Source: Sisyra terminalis (taxonomy: Eukaryota; Arthropoda; Insecta; Neuroptera; Sisyridae). Taken from it: a DNA stretch of 64,000 nt. Under the pieces are notes generated by a model, which saw nothing but the letters and a program-made list of their open reading frames with translations, ran no database searches and was not told where the DNA came from. The translations under genes and the position numbers were made by a program. The DNA lies in contig OY292274.1 of NCBI GenBank assembly GCA_958496175.1, positions 29,489,482 to 29,553,481 of the forward strand. The letters are read 5' to 3'. Positions 23,731-34,529 of this stretch are shown here, in pieces (positions within the stretch are counted from its first letter, which is position 1; each line of letters starts with the position of its first letter).

Positions 23731-26330
23731 AAATCTTTTTGTTGCACTCTTTTTTTTTTTTTGTAGAAACACTCTTGTTTTTGTTAGAATTTTAAGAAAT
23801 ACTATAGAAGGAATGTTTTTTCTGTATTTTAGTGAGCTGATAAAGTTGATAAAACCAAAAAGTGTAACTTTTATTAATGGTATTCTACTCTTTAAATAGG
23901 TAATATGTATTTTAAAAAACCGTCAATTTAAAAGTTGTTTCCGTTAGTGCAATTAGTTAATTAGTGTTGTTTGTTTTTTAAATTAATTTAGAAAAGTTCA
24001 AAACTATTAAAGTTATTTTAGTAATACTAAGAATTAAAAAAAATAAACAATATTTTTAGTTTAATATTATCAGATGTTGTAGAGAAGCCGTATATTTCTA
24101 TGATGTAATTATTTCTTGTATTTTCATATAAAATAGGAACGGTTTTATTTTCCCTGTCAGAGAAATATAAAAATAGCGTACTATTATTTCTTCCGTCGAG
24201 ATATTTCCTTTGTATATCATAGAAAATACAACTTAAAAAGAAATATTGCAGAGATAACACCTACATTTTCGTTTGACAATTGTAAGATATTTTACAATTT
24301 CTTTTTTCTTAGAAATGTAGCATTTTATTTCAATTGTTGCAAATACTTTAAACTGCTGTAATATATCCTAATGTCAAAAAACAATAAGCATGGAGGTTAA
24401 CAATTAAACGTTCGCAACAACAACTATTATATTGTATGTCAAAGAAACCATTATATGCATGGACAATTAACAATGGCTGTCATTAACAACATTGCTTTTC
24501 AATTCTAACAAAACAGTAAAACAAACTAACAAACAGCTATGTCAGTTTCGTCAGATTGATACAACGGTAATGGACGCGTATGAAATAATCATAAAGCAAT
24601 ATTTATTGGAAGGAAAAATTGTTTTGGGGCATTTCATGTCATATGCACACAAAATTTGATATTTTGCATTATTGATTTGAATGTTGTAACAATTTATTAC
24701 CAACCATATACATTGCATTTTCGAATTTCAATTTTTTATGTCCAAAACGTAAATACCCAAAAAATGTATTTATTTTAAAAACATATAAATTTACTGAAAC
24801 AAAATTCACTCGTTATAAACTATTGATTTATAAAATATTTCATCTTCTTGTTTTTCTCTTTTTTTACTCTAAAACTTATAGAATTTATTGAAGCTAAATC
24901 ATACGTTTATTTTTCATATACTCATGTAAATATTTATAATTATTTCTCTATAATTAATTTTTTTTTCATTTTCTAAATTATAATACTCTGTTGTTGAGGT
25001 ACATCAGTTGATATACAAAAAAAAACCTAACGAAATTAACTGTGCACTGAAACAGTGATCAGGGATATTATTCTTAGTACTTTTTTGTAAGAAGACTCGT
25101 GGACCTGCTGAACTTCGTACCACCTAAAAATGATTTACGAAAATTTGTTCATCGATATTTATAAAAAAGCGAAAATTTCAATTAGTTTTATGAAAATAAT
25201 TAAATACGAGTACTTAATATATGCTTGATTATAACAAATTAAGTGCGTTTTTAAAATATTCACTTTTTTACAAATTTAGATCATACCCTTAATAACATTG
25301 AACATATTAAAACCCATATGCATGCAAATATTCATAAAACTTCATTTATTCATGAGTTTTAGGTATATATAAATATTTCATAACACATTCTTATTTTTGG
25401 CTGCATCCCTCAAAATTGTATGTTTCTTATGGCCAATTCCTTCTTAATCTTAAATGGTTACCTTTAATTAAGGATTTGATGTTTAACATGCTTACTGGGA
25501 ATATTCCTGTTTTCTTTACTCCTTAAACTTTGTGAAAATTTGCATGTTTTTTTACCTTTTGACACTTCAGCAAATGGTTAAAGTGACCCACCTTTCTGCA
25601 TTAGTACAATGAAGCTGTTTGAATGTGCCACAATGCAGAATATTCCGATTTTTAGTAAATTTTAAAATTTTTCTGTGCTATAGTTTGGAGTGAACCGTAG
25701 TCTTTTAGTCATTGATTAGTGTGTAATAATATTATAAGTTGTTTAATGAATTTGCTTCTCTTCTTTTGGTAAAATATATTGATATTTTATCCGATTTTGA
25801 AATAGTAAATGGAAGTTCAAACATGTTTCTTTTATTAATTTTTCAGCCTTCTAGTTCCCATTTACGACATTGTGAGACCTGGTACCCCCATAATAGTTTT
25901 GATGATTTTGATTTTTTGAAACTATTTAATCCTGTTTGTGATTTTATAAATAATTTCTACCCTGTCGTTGCTCTTTACACTCTTTGCTCGTTTGGTAAAC
26001 ATAAAAAAATATATCTTCAATCCCATTACTATTTCGTTCACAACTCGACAAATATCGACACAAAAAATATTGCGAAGATAGGTTCTATTTTATTAACGTT
26101 TAGAAAACATTAGATGTTTCAAGTCGTGGTATTATTAATAATAATAATTTCATACAATAAGATAGCTTTAATACACATAAAATTTGAATTAAGTTATAAA
26201 TTTAGCCCACAAATTTAATAAATTCTATTAAAAACGTCAAATTCAAACGGTCGCTATGCGTTTTTCAAAATAATCATAATTAATATGAAATAAAAAATCA
26301 CACGCATCAATGTATAGTATTATGAATCAA
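23731..26330. other. AT-rich non-coding sequence
   Basis: No gene is recognised. A plus-strand frame of 124 codons (25739-26113) begins with ATG but shows no domain, signal peptide or codon bias I can defend. The reverse strand of 25560-25660 faintly recalls a Cys/His knuckle (C-x9-C spacing, with a stop), too degraded to call. The rest is AT-rich. Confidence 0.5.
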
Positions 26331-26510
26331 TCAATGGGAAGGGACACCCTAATCACCTAGTGATATGAAATATACTTGGCAACCTATTCTCATACCTATT
26401 GAATTTAAATAAAAAAAAGTCCTTATAATCGGTCCAGTCATTTCGAAGGTGTATGATCACATACACCGTGACACGATATTTTTATATATTTGAACTGATT
26501 ATTAGAGAAG
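26331..26510 (+). repeat. Interspersed-repeat fragment (AATCGGTCCAGTCATTTCGA type)
   Basis: The segment contains AATCGGTCCAGTCATTTCGA, then a GTGTATGATCACATACAC near-palindrome, GTGACACGA and a T-rich TATATATT end. This arrangement is one I recognise as common in insect interspersed repeats, where the 'ATCGGTCCAGCCGTT' phrase precedes a run of TATATA. I cannot assign it to a specific superfamily from the fragment. Similar phrases occur at 51590-51665 and 63400-63480. Confidence 0.4.
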
Positions 26511-27574
26511 GAATTTGAGGTACATTTTGTATTCCAAATACATCGTTTTAAGTAGCATTAATCACTTCAAAACATATTTTCTAATTCTCGTTAAAAACTA
26601 TTGAAACTTTCATCAATAATCAAAGCTATAATTAAAACAACAATTTAGATTTAAAATGATGTTTTAAACATTTAACGTTTTAAAAACTTTACATTAGCTT
26701 TAGAAACCATTTTAATATTACATATTTTACTCAAAAGCTTAACAACTTAATCTCCCTTCTCTCCTTCATAATACTTTAATAACTCTATATTCATAACTAA
26801 CAGGTAATTTTGAAAACTCAATAATCAATAAAAGACTTTAAAAAACAGTTTTTTTTTCATATCCCTTAATACCTGAAAAATAACGTTTTAAGCTCCGATT
26901 TTGACATAAAAAATAATATATATGCATTATATTTAAATATAAAAGAACTAAAATTATTTAGTAACAAAAAAATGGAAAACTATATCCCTTCGGTCTTTCA
27001 TCCCCTCTGCGACCACAGCGACCATGTCTTCCTGTTCTGTACTAGATGTTTTGCTTCAGGTAATGAATACTCAGCCGGTGCCTTTATTTTTCTGGTATGT
27101 ATTCGGGTGGTAAAATATTCAGGTGGTTTCCTTTGCCGTGCCCAATTCTAATATTTTTTAAATTGATAAATATTTTATAAAATTATCTTTTTTTAAAGTT
27201 TTTTAATTAATCGCTGATTTGGCTTTCCAGTTTAGCTAATGATAATTTGATTAATACTGACATACGGTCGCTTGCCACTTCTTAAATGTAACCATTGATT
27301 ACTATTGATTACCATTAATACTATTGATGGTCTTTAAATCACTTTTAAACACTTTTATATTGTATAAATTATTTTTTTTGGCACATTAAGTCATAGTTAT
27401 CTTTGTTATTTATTTATTAATAAAGTTTTTATCCATTAATATTATTATTATTAGTTTGTATAATTTATTAGGTCCACTTATCTTTTTCACTTCAACCTCC
27501 TTTCTCTCCATGATGGTGGTAAATTCTTAAAGTTTCTTCTGGTTTTGTGGTTGGGGGGCACTTCGAATGTATCA
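26511..27574. other. Non-coding block with a GC-richer patch at 26985-27150
   Basis: Most of the block is AT-rich. The patch 26985-27150 (for example CCCCTCTGCGACCACAGCG) stands out in composition. Its minus strand has a broken frame reading EAKHLVQNRKTW, which faintly resembles a LINE polyprotein segment, but no conserved motif is complete. It could equally be a decayed exon or unique DNA. Confidence 0.35.
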
Positions 27575-27582
27575 CTTATTTT

Positions 27583-28252
27583 AAGTGTTCGACCGAAACT
27601 AGTTTTTACGGCTGAAACCGAATTTCGGCATCAGTCTCAGTTTCGGGCAAAACGGAAACCGAAACTTCTATTTAAGCTCATGTTTTCATAGAAAAAAAAG
27701 TTAATCATAATTGGTATCTTTACTTTTAAATCCTAAAGGTATTCATTGATCATTTAGTCCCTAATATTTGAGCTAATCATTAATACAAGATATTATTATC
27801 AACTCTTATTTCAAATAAATTATTTATGCTGAAATAAAAAGGTTGATTCCAATGAAGTGTGCCTAAAATTTCTTTTTAATATTAGTTACGAATAACATAA
27901 AATAATAAAGAATTGGTGAAAAACAAAATTTATTATTACCTAATATGTTTAGATACATAAAATAGAACGAACTCTTTCTTATATCTTAAAAACAAAATAT
28001 TTTTTTTTTAATTTTTATCAGTTTTCTTTCGAACTGAAAAAAAAATTTTAAAGATAATATTACACAAAATATTAATGAGCTGATAGTTATTAGTATTCAT
28101 AGTAGAAGAATCAAATAATAAGTGAAAAACAATAATTTTGCAACATTTTTATCTCACGAATTCAGTTTGGGTTTCGGTCGTAGTTTCGGCTTGACGACAG
28201 CCGAAACTCGTATTTTGACCGACACCGAAACCGAAAGTTCGGTCGGACACTA
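27583..28252 (+). mobile_element. hAT-like MITE, copy 2 (uninterrupted)
   Basis: The 670-bp element has termini AAGTGTTCGACCGAAAC (left) and, as reverse complement of the right end, TAGTGTCCGACCGAAC. It is flanked by CTTATTTT (27575-27582) and CTTATTAT (28253-28260), an 8-bp target duplication with one mismatch, the size made by hAT transposases. Both subterminal regions are crowded with CCGAAA/TTTCGG motifs. The interior is AT-rich without transposase. A 92-codon frame (28122-28400) crosses the right end and is incidental. It shares its interior with copy 3 and supplies the empty-site reference for the insertion there. Confidence 0.85.
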
Positions 28253-28260
28253 CTTATTAT

Positions 28261-31129
28261 TGAGTATTTTGTTTCTACTTCGTCGTCTTTTGTCGTCTAC
28301 GGTTGTTATTTTCGTGGTGCAGGATGAAACCTCCTATGAATCAGGGACGCTCAATTTTATGCTGTTTTCATTGACGTTATCATGTTTTATCCATCTATAG
28401 GGTTAATTTTTTACCCCATGAACAAGAAAGCGTCCAATTTCTCTTTTGATAGTTTAGAGGCTAATTTCGATTTTCACTCCGTCTTCATCAGTGTTAGCCG
28501 TCATTTGACGTAACCTGCGTGGCAATCGGGACTAGAAATTACTTTGGGAATGCTCAAGATATGCATTTTGTCCTCATTGAACCTCAATGGGGCATGGCCA
28601 TTAAGGAAATCCCTATTGGGCCCCAATAAGGACTTAAATGGGAAATCTCAATGTGGAATCACAGTGGGAAAGCGCAACAATCATATTAAAAATAATTTAA
28701 TTTCATCAACAAAAAACAATAAAAATTTGCGTTCACAAAATAATAAATAATCAATGCCAGGGAATAAAAAAATTCCTCCTCAGTAATAAGTAGTACTATT
28801 AAGTACAATTGTTCCCGTATTTCATGGTAATATAGATTAATATATTATATTTTTTATGAACGTACACATTTGTGTGGCTGATATTCGTATATGAGAATAT
28901 CTTAAGCACACAGAGTTTATGAAAGGGTTTGATATTGTGATACACACCATCTTGTGCTGGTGGTTAATAGAAACAATAGAGAAAAGCGAACGAAACTAAA
29001 GTACGATCGTCTCCCTTTGCGCACCATCTGTGTTGTTTTAAGCTTTAAGCCGCACACAACATTCGCTTTTAGTGGTTTAGTCTCCTGGTTCGTATTTACC
29101 ACTCCATGTTTGAATCAAATGATTATACATCTATACATTTGAACTGTTTCATATATTCAACGCATACATATGTGCCAAAATTAAACACTATCTATTAAGT
29201 TTTCGTTTCAATAAAAAAAGTTTTCTCTCGCCGAATGTGAACGACATAGTTTTTCTGATCAAAATATTTACTTTGCATATTATTAAATATAAACCACACA
29301 TAAAATTTCTGGCGAACATATTTGGGCATTGAAAATCTCTAAATAACATCGAAGCTCTAAGACAAAACTTTTAAACAGCTTAACCAACTTTAGCTACATA
29401 GGTTTTAAAGGCTTTTATTAAGTTAATTAAGTGATAAGTTTCAAACTTGTACAAAGCTTTTATACATCAATTTCTTTGTAATGATTTTTTTTTTTGTTTA
29501 TATCTAATAAATAGCCAATTTTGAAAAAATAATTCTTATGCTTATCGTTAGAAGTTTTAAATTAGAAATCCAAATCCTTTTTTTTCATTTTTTTGTTTTG
29601 TTTGTAAAAAAAGATTTTAACTTAGTACACAAATTAATAGTGATGAAAAAAGTAGTGTTTCGTAAGTTGATTTAATCATTATCGAATAGGAATATATACT
29701 TTTAGGTTTGCAATTTAGGTCAGCATTTCGGAATTGATTGCATACAATTCTATTGGCTTTATTGAATGGACCAATTTAACGGGTGGCGAACCGTCTATTC
29801 GCGTTAGTGGATGAATTGTAAGCCGTAGGTGGATCGAAAACGGTATTGATACCTAAAGCGTTCGTATCAGTGGTGGGTATAATAATTCAACGTCTACTTT
29901 ACAATACGCAATTGAAATTGATATAAGAGCAAATATATTGAAAGGAAATACAAACTCTGACATTGATTGTACAAATAAATAAATGAAAATCTAAAACACA
30001 TATATCATGCAGTATCTGTAACAATTGTTATTATATTTTTTCCAAATTGAATTTGAATATTTCATCAAAAATGAAAAAGTAGGAAAGATAAAATTTAGTA
30101 CACGAGTTTATTTTATTAGTCTTTTACAATACATTCGATTGTAAAAGAATTCGATTGGTAATACTGAAAAGACTATTATTGTCATAGCGACAAGAAATAA
30201 TACCAAGTTGATCGAAATCGAACTTTTAATTTGAGCAGTTATGAAACTTTCTTTTTTTTTGGAAGAAGTCTGCTTTTGTTGGCTTTTGTATTGAGTTTGG
30301 CATTTTTCTGAGATATTTATTATGTTTTTCAACATTGATGATGTGACTGATAAATTTCTTTTAGCACGCTGGAAATATGTCCACACATGTCTTATCATAT
30401 ATAGTCGTTGTCATTTTTTTCTTTGGCTGGCTATTCTATTGAAAAGTTCCTGCTTACTTCATTTCCCCAAACAGAGAAACAAGTCAACCAGCCAGTACTG
30501 TTAGCACGGTCTAGTTATAGTGTAACACAGCACTTTATTTTATTTGTGACCCGTTTATTTTATTTTCCATGATTCAAATGCTCCAGTTATATAAGAATCG
30601 AAATTAGTTTAATTTTGTATACGGATTTTAAAACGAAAAATAATAAATTAAATACTTTTTTTAATGTCTCTGCAAAAAAAAAATATGGAAACCGTTTTTA
30701 TAATTGTGTATTTTTTGTAATTTAAACACGTAGTATGTTTGTATTATAATGTCAAATGCATTAATGATAAATTACATATTTGAGCGTACGCGTTTAGTTT
30801 AACATTGTTTTCTTTTTATTTTATGCTGGATTTGATGTAAACAATTTGCAATGCGTATTTGAATTTGGTTGAATGAAATATATTTTTGTATTATTGTGGC
30901 ATTTGGTACGGCCAGTTCAACCCCCTTTCTGCAATTTCAGAGTAGTCCACCCGCGGGGTGGCATGGTCACATCACGCTCGACCGCCTCCGACACACTGAT
31001 TTTTATTTACTGAACGTTCAGTCTCCTGAGTCACGCACAAGCGAATAGTTACCACGTTTTTATACTACTCAGTTTGTGAAATAAAAATTTACACATATGT
31101 ACGTACAAAAGAAAACGAATTGTAGAAAG
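28261..31129. other. Non-coding block with several denser patches
   Basis: No gene is recognised. The patch 28470-28690 is less AT-rich and includes a 15-base palindrome (TATTGGG-C-CCCAATA, 28614-28628). Other dense patches are 29770-29890 and 30905-31000 (with CCACCCGCGGGGTGG at about 30949). Overlapping open frames on both strands at 28917-29142 and 30108-30504 have no family signature. Confidence 0.45.
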
Positions 31130-31277
31130 CAGTGATTCTCACGCTGTGGTTCGCGAGTCAATTCTAGGTAGTCCCTGTACACAAAATTTCATTAGTAGAG
31201 GAAATACGGCCAAAGTGAATACTCCGTACAAGCGAATAGTTCTTACTACTGCCAAACTATACGTTTGGTAAGAACTA

Positions 31278-31865
31278 CAGTCCCTGGTCATAATAATAGA
31301 CTATAGGTTTTGTATAAAACCTTAAGTAAGATCTATTTTATTTTAAGTACATATTTTGGATTGGGATTAACTTTCCTGTACAAATTTTATTTATTACACT
31401 TTTTACCAACTAGCGTGACCAAAAATCATATTTACTAAAAATATTTTTTACCATCAAATTAATTAAACATCTTCTTAATTATAGCGACCTGAATGGTTTA
31501 ATATTTAATTGAAAGCCCATTTACTGACATTTAAGTTCCCATTCTGCGCAGTATACTGTCTTTGTAGGACAATACCGTCTGCTCTATTTGTGGATGATGA
31601 TTTTTCTGTTGTGACCACTTCTTTAGCTACTTTTTTCTTCAGCAACTTCTTGATATTTTCAATGGATTTCAAATCAAAGCTATTATCCTCAAGTAAGGTC
31701 ATAGAAATAATAAACAAGGTTTTACCTTTATCCAGAAAATATACTTCTTAAAAATCAATTCAACTTTTTATATTGTATAAAGTAAACAATATTAAGTTTA
31801 ATTTAGTTGAGTATGTACTTTTTGTATAAAACCTCAAGTGCGTCTAGGAATATGGCCAGGGAGTG
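31278..31865 (-). mobile_element. Internally deleted Tc1-like element (inner layer of the nest)
   Basis: This 588-bp element is flanked by TA on both sides (31276-31277 and 31866-31867). The left end CAGTCCCTGGTCATAATAAT matches the reverse complement of the right end, CACTCCCTGGCCATATTCCT, and the match continues through TAGAC (19 of 24). Both ends continue with GGTTTTGTATAAAACC-like subterminal sequence. In minus orientation it carries a transposase C-terminal remnant (31505-31717). A second copy of its transposase-proximal end lies at 42870-43233. Confidence 0.75.
31505..31717 (-). pseudogene. Tc1 transposase C-terminal remnant
   Basis: The minus-strand frame of 70 codons reads SFDLKSIENIKKLLKKKVAKE from about residue 13. 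This matches the Tc1-family signature SPDLNPIENLWxxLKKxV, where the Glu of IEN is the last residue of the DDE catalytic triad. Pro-to-Phe and Asn-to-Lys changes in the motif, and loss of the upstream catalytic Asp residues, make it non-functional. The ending SKWAFN-stop is conserved in the second copy (SKKAFN-stop at about 43050), so the two derive from the same ancestral reading frame. This is only the last quarter of a normal transposase of about 340 residues. Confidence 0.7.
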
Positions 31866-32652
31866 TATGTGGTCATAGTAACGTTAGACCATATTTTCCC
31901 TATGAGCGGAAAACACTTAAGTGAAAGACCGCGATCTGTGGTTTCGTGGTTCGCATTCCGATTATTTAGTAATCCCTCTTGGACATACTATTGTTCTATT
32001 ATTTCTCAAAATGGCTCTTTATAATATGCTGAACAGGAAATCGAAATCAATAGCTTAAGTTTGAATTGAATATACATTAAAATTGGTTAAGTTGGGCAAA
32101 GCAATATTCATTCCAGCAAATGCGGATAAAAGTAAATCCTAAAATTCAAGGAAAATTTGAAGCCAAAATTTGAAAAAAAATATTACTTGTAAACAGTTCA
32201 CCCGTGATAGAAGTGGAACCTTCAAAAATGAGAACTTTATGATAATGAGACGGATTAAATATTTATGCTATTTATTGTCTTTTTTGCAATGAAATATATT
32301 GAAATTTACTTTGACCAGATCCGCGAACAAAGTGAATACTTTCACACCTTTTTTGAAGTTTATTTTTGGTTACTTATTATTTTAATTTTTAAACTAAATG
32401 ACTTTAATATATGTGAAAGCAATTGATAAAGACTAATTTGAGATAATTGTTTTATTTTTATCTCTTTTACTTTTTCTGATAAATCCTTGAGCAAATAAGA
32501 GTATTCGCTTTGCCTGTACTTCCCCTATAAATAATTTGCCTTTTCGCATAATCATAAAAAATCAAAACACAGATAGATTTTTGACGAGTGGTCTGCCGTT
32601 AACATGAAATTCTGAAAGTGGTCTGCAAGTGTCCAAAGTTTGAGAAACACAG

Positions 32653-33419
32653 CTTTAAAGCATCGTATAGGTCGTATAGGTTAAGCGAAGAATATATAGG
32701 ACGAATCTTGATTATGTCTAGTTTTATTACAAAGCTGAACCACGAAATAATACATTGTAATGGATTGTAACTTGTAACGTTTTGTTTTATTTTTTTTCGT
32801 ACATGATTTCCGGCATCACTTATTTTTATATTTTATCATCGGCTAAAACTTTAATATTTTTTTTCCCAATATAATCTATGTTAGGATGTACATAGTATTT
32901 CAGTAAAAATCTTTCACAACTACAATTTTGTAAATTTCGAAAAAATTGTTACAAAAATTATTTTCTCCGCATTATTCACATGTTGTTTTCTTTCAATAAC
33001 ATGTTTATATGGACTCCATTTTTTATACGTTTAAAATAAGTATATAATATTAAGCAAATATAACGACCTACAGAAAATGAAAACAAACATCATTAAAAAC
33101 ATTTAACAAACAAAAGCTTTTACAAATAATATATACTTTATAGGTATTACCAATCTTTCAAAGGTCTTTAATACCATTTGAAAAAGATGGAAAAGTTTGA
33201 AAGAAAAATTGTGTAATTGGTTCGTTAACGATAATTTCGTTGGAAAATATTAATCACCCAACTGTAAAAAGATATTTGCAAGTGTTGAATTGAAAGCTGA
33301 AGAATTAATGCAAGTGCAGGGCGTATAGGATTTGTCTATATTTGCGGTGCATAGATTCAGAATGGGTTTATACCTTTAGTATACCTACTGAACTGAGATT
33401 AAAGCCATAAATCTCTAGT
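32653..33419. other. AT-rich non-coding sequence
   Basis: No gene or recognisable element is seen between the transposon nest and the GC-rich patch at 33.4 kb. The sequence is AT-rich, with no frame above about 60 codons. Confidence 0.6.
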
Positions 33420-33625
33420 GAAATGACTCGCTTCCGTGATTTATATCAACGGGAACGGAGATGGCGGCGTCTCCGTCCCCAAGCTTTGCCAGTGGCGCCC
33501 CGGGCCGCTTACCACAAATTCACCTTCGTCACCAATCTCATTCTACCACCTTCTAGTCGTTATTATCTTGCTCCATTTTGTACACAGTTTTTGTCATATA
33601 ACGACCACAATTCTAACTAAATAAT
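33420..33625 (+). other. GC-rich anomaly, possible exon or CpG-rich regulatory patch
   Basis: Positions 33425-33535 are strikingly GC- and CpG-rich (for example GGAGATGGCGGCGTCTCCG and GTGGCGCCCCGGGCCGC) in a window that is otherwise mostly A/T. Two overlapping plus-strand frames stay open for over 60 codons. The frame containing INGNGDGGVSVPKLC uses GC-ending codons heavily in its first 25 residues. On the minus strand a GTGGTAAGC splice-donor-like site occurs at about 33510-33518. I recognise no protein family. A host exon, a CpG island or a transposon fragment are all possible. Confidence 0.3.
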
Positions 33626-34453
33626 CACAATGGACCCAATGTTAAGGTGGCACATCCGCACAAGAAAATTTATTGCCATAGAAAAGTCTTCTCAAAACGA
33701 ACATTACTTTGTAAAATAGCATAATACATTTACTATATTCTTGCTGCTTCTGTCGTCCCATGGCCGTTTAAAATGGCGTTTTGTGTTAATTTGCATCATA
33801 ATTGCAACAAGCAAATTTAACAACGCATCCCTATTTTAATATTATTTACATATGCTTGAAATTTATTTACACAAGTCTACAACTGGGAGTGAATGTAGTA
33901 ATCATTAAAATACTTTTAGTAACTTTTACCAAATAACAATTCTAAGACATGCAAATTAAAATATTGTTTTAGGAATGTTAATTAATCTTGAATTTAACAT
34001 TGCTGCTCCTACAAATATTTGTTTCAATTTCCCTTATCCAAAATTAAGCCACAATAATGCAAATTAATTTCAAGAAGGATCTAAGACAATATCAATTATA
34101 CCAAAATCTTTTAATTGAAATCCTTTTTGATTTTTCTTTTTTGGTATTGATTTTTAAGGAACTATTATGAACTTTCTGCGACAGAAATATTTAATCATTT
34201 GCATGAGAAGAAAGGTTATACATTGTAGAAAGGTGAAAAGAAATTTGCATTAATAAAAGTGATATATTCTCACATAATTCTACTAAAAGTTTGGAATTAA
34301 GTAAAAGCTATATATTCGCTTAGTTACTCTTATACAGTATTCCTACCATAAGTGCCCATAACGAGTGTCATAAAACTTCCAATAACGAGGCAACGTGCTA
34401 CCATCGTGCCACACCAAATATAATTAAAACTACAATGTTGTTGAACGTGTGCC
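33626..34453. other. AT-rich non-coding sequence
   Basis: A small denser spot at about 33750-33780 (CTGTCGTCCCATGGCCG) is unremarkable otherwise. No gene, RNA gene or element is recognised. Confidence 0.6.
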
Positions 34454-34465
34454 TGTGTGTGTATA

Positions 34466-34529
<64 letters not shown>
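34454..34529. repeat. Compound GT/AT microsatellite
   Basis: A (GT)n run passes into (AT)n of more than 30 units, interrupted by one G, and ends in (GT)n. The AT core is self-complementary and can form a hairpin or cruciform. Such loci are highly polymorphic in length. Confidence 0.95.

Larger units (their letters stand above)
31207..32516. mobile_element. Probable Tc1-like element (middle layer of the nest)
   Basis: The left end after a TA reads CGGCCAAAGTGAATACTC. The reverse complement of the right end, also next to TA (32517-32518), reads CAGGCAAAGCGAATACTC. These agree at 15 of 18 positions and have the look of Tc1-type termini with TA target duplication. A hairpin-forming stretch (GTTCTTAC ... 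GTAAGAAC, 31239-31275) lies just inside the left end. If the inner element is removed, about 720 bp remain with no open transposase frame, so it is non-autonomous or deeply decayed. Confidence 0.5.
31130..32652. mobile_element. Probable hAT-type element hosting nested insertions
   Basis: The left end reads CAGTGATTCTCACGCTGTGG. The reverse complement of the right end reads CTGTGTTTCTCAAACTTTGG. The two match at 15 of 20 positions and have the CAGTG(N)TTCTCAAA form familiar from hAT termini. Inside the right end TGGTCTGC occurs twice. The flanking octamers GTAGAAAG and CTTTAAAG agree at only 5 of 8 positions, so the target duplication is doubtful. About 1.3 kb of the interior is accounted for by a Tc1-like element (31207-32516) that itself contains another (31278-31865). 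No hAT transposase is recognisable. Confidence 0.45.

Noticed and set aside
25739..26113. Plus-strand open frame of 124 codons
   Set aside because: Long for this composition, but no domain, codon bias or splice context supports a gene; a faint minus-strand Cys/His pattern nearby was too degraded to call a LINE gag.
26985..27150. LINE relic on the minus strand (EAKHLVQNRKTW)
   Set aside because: Frame is broken and no diagnostic block is complete.
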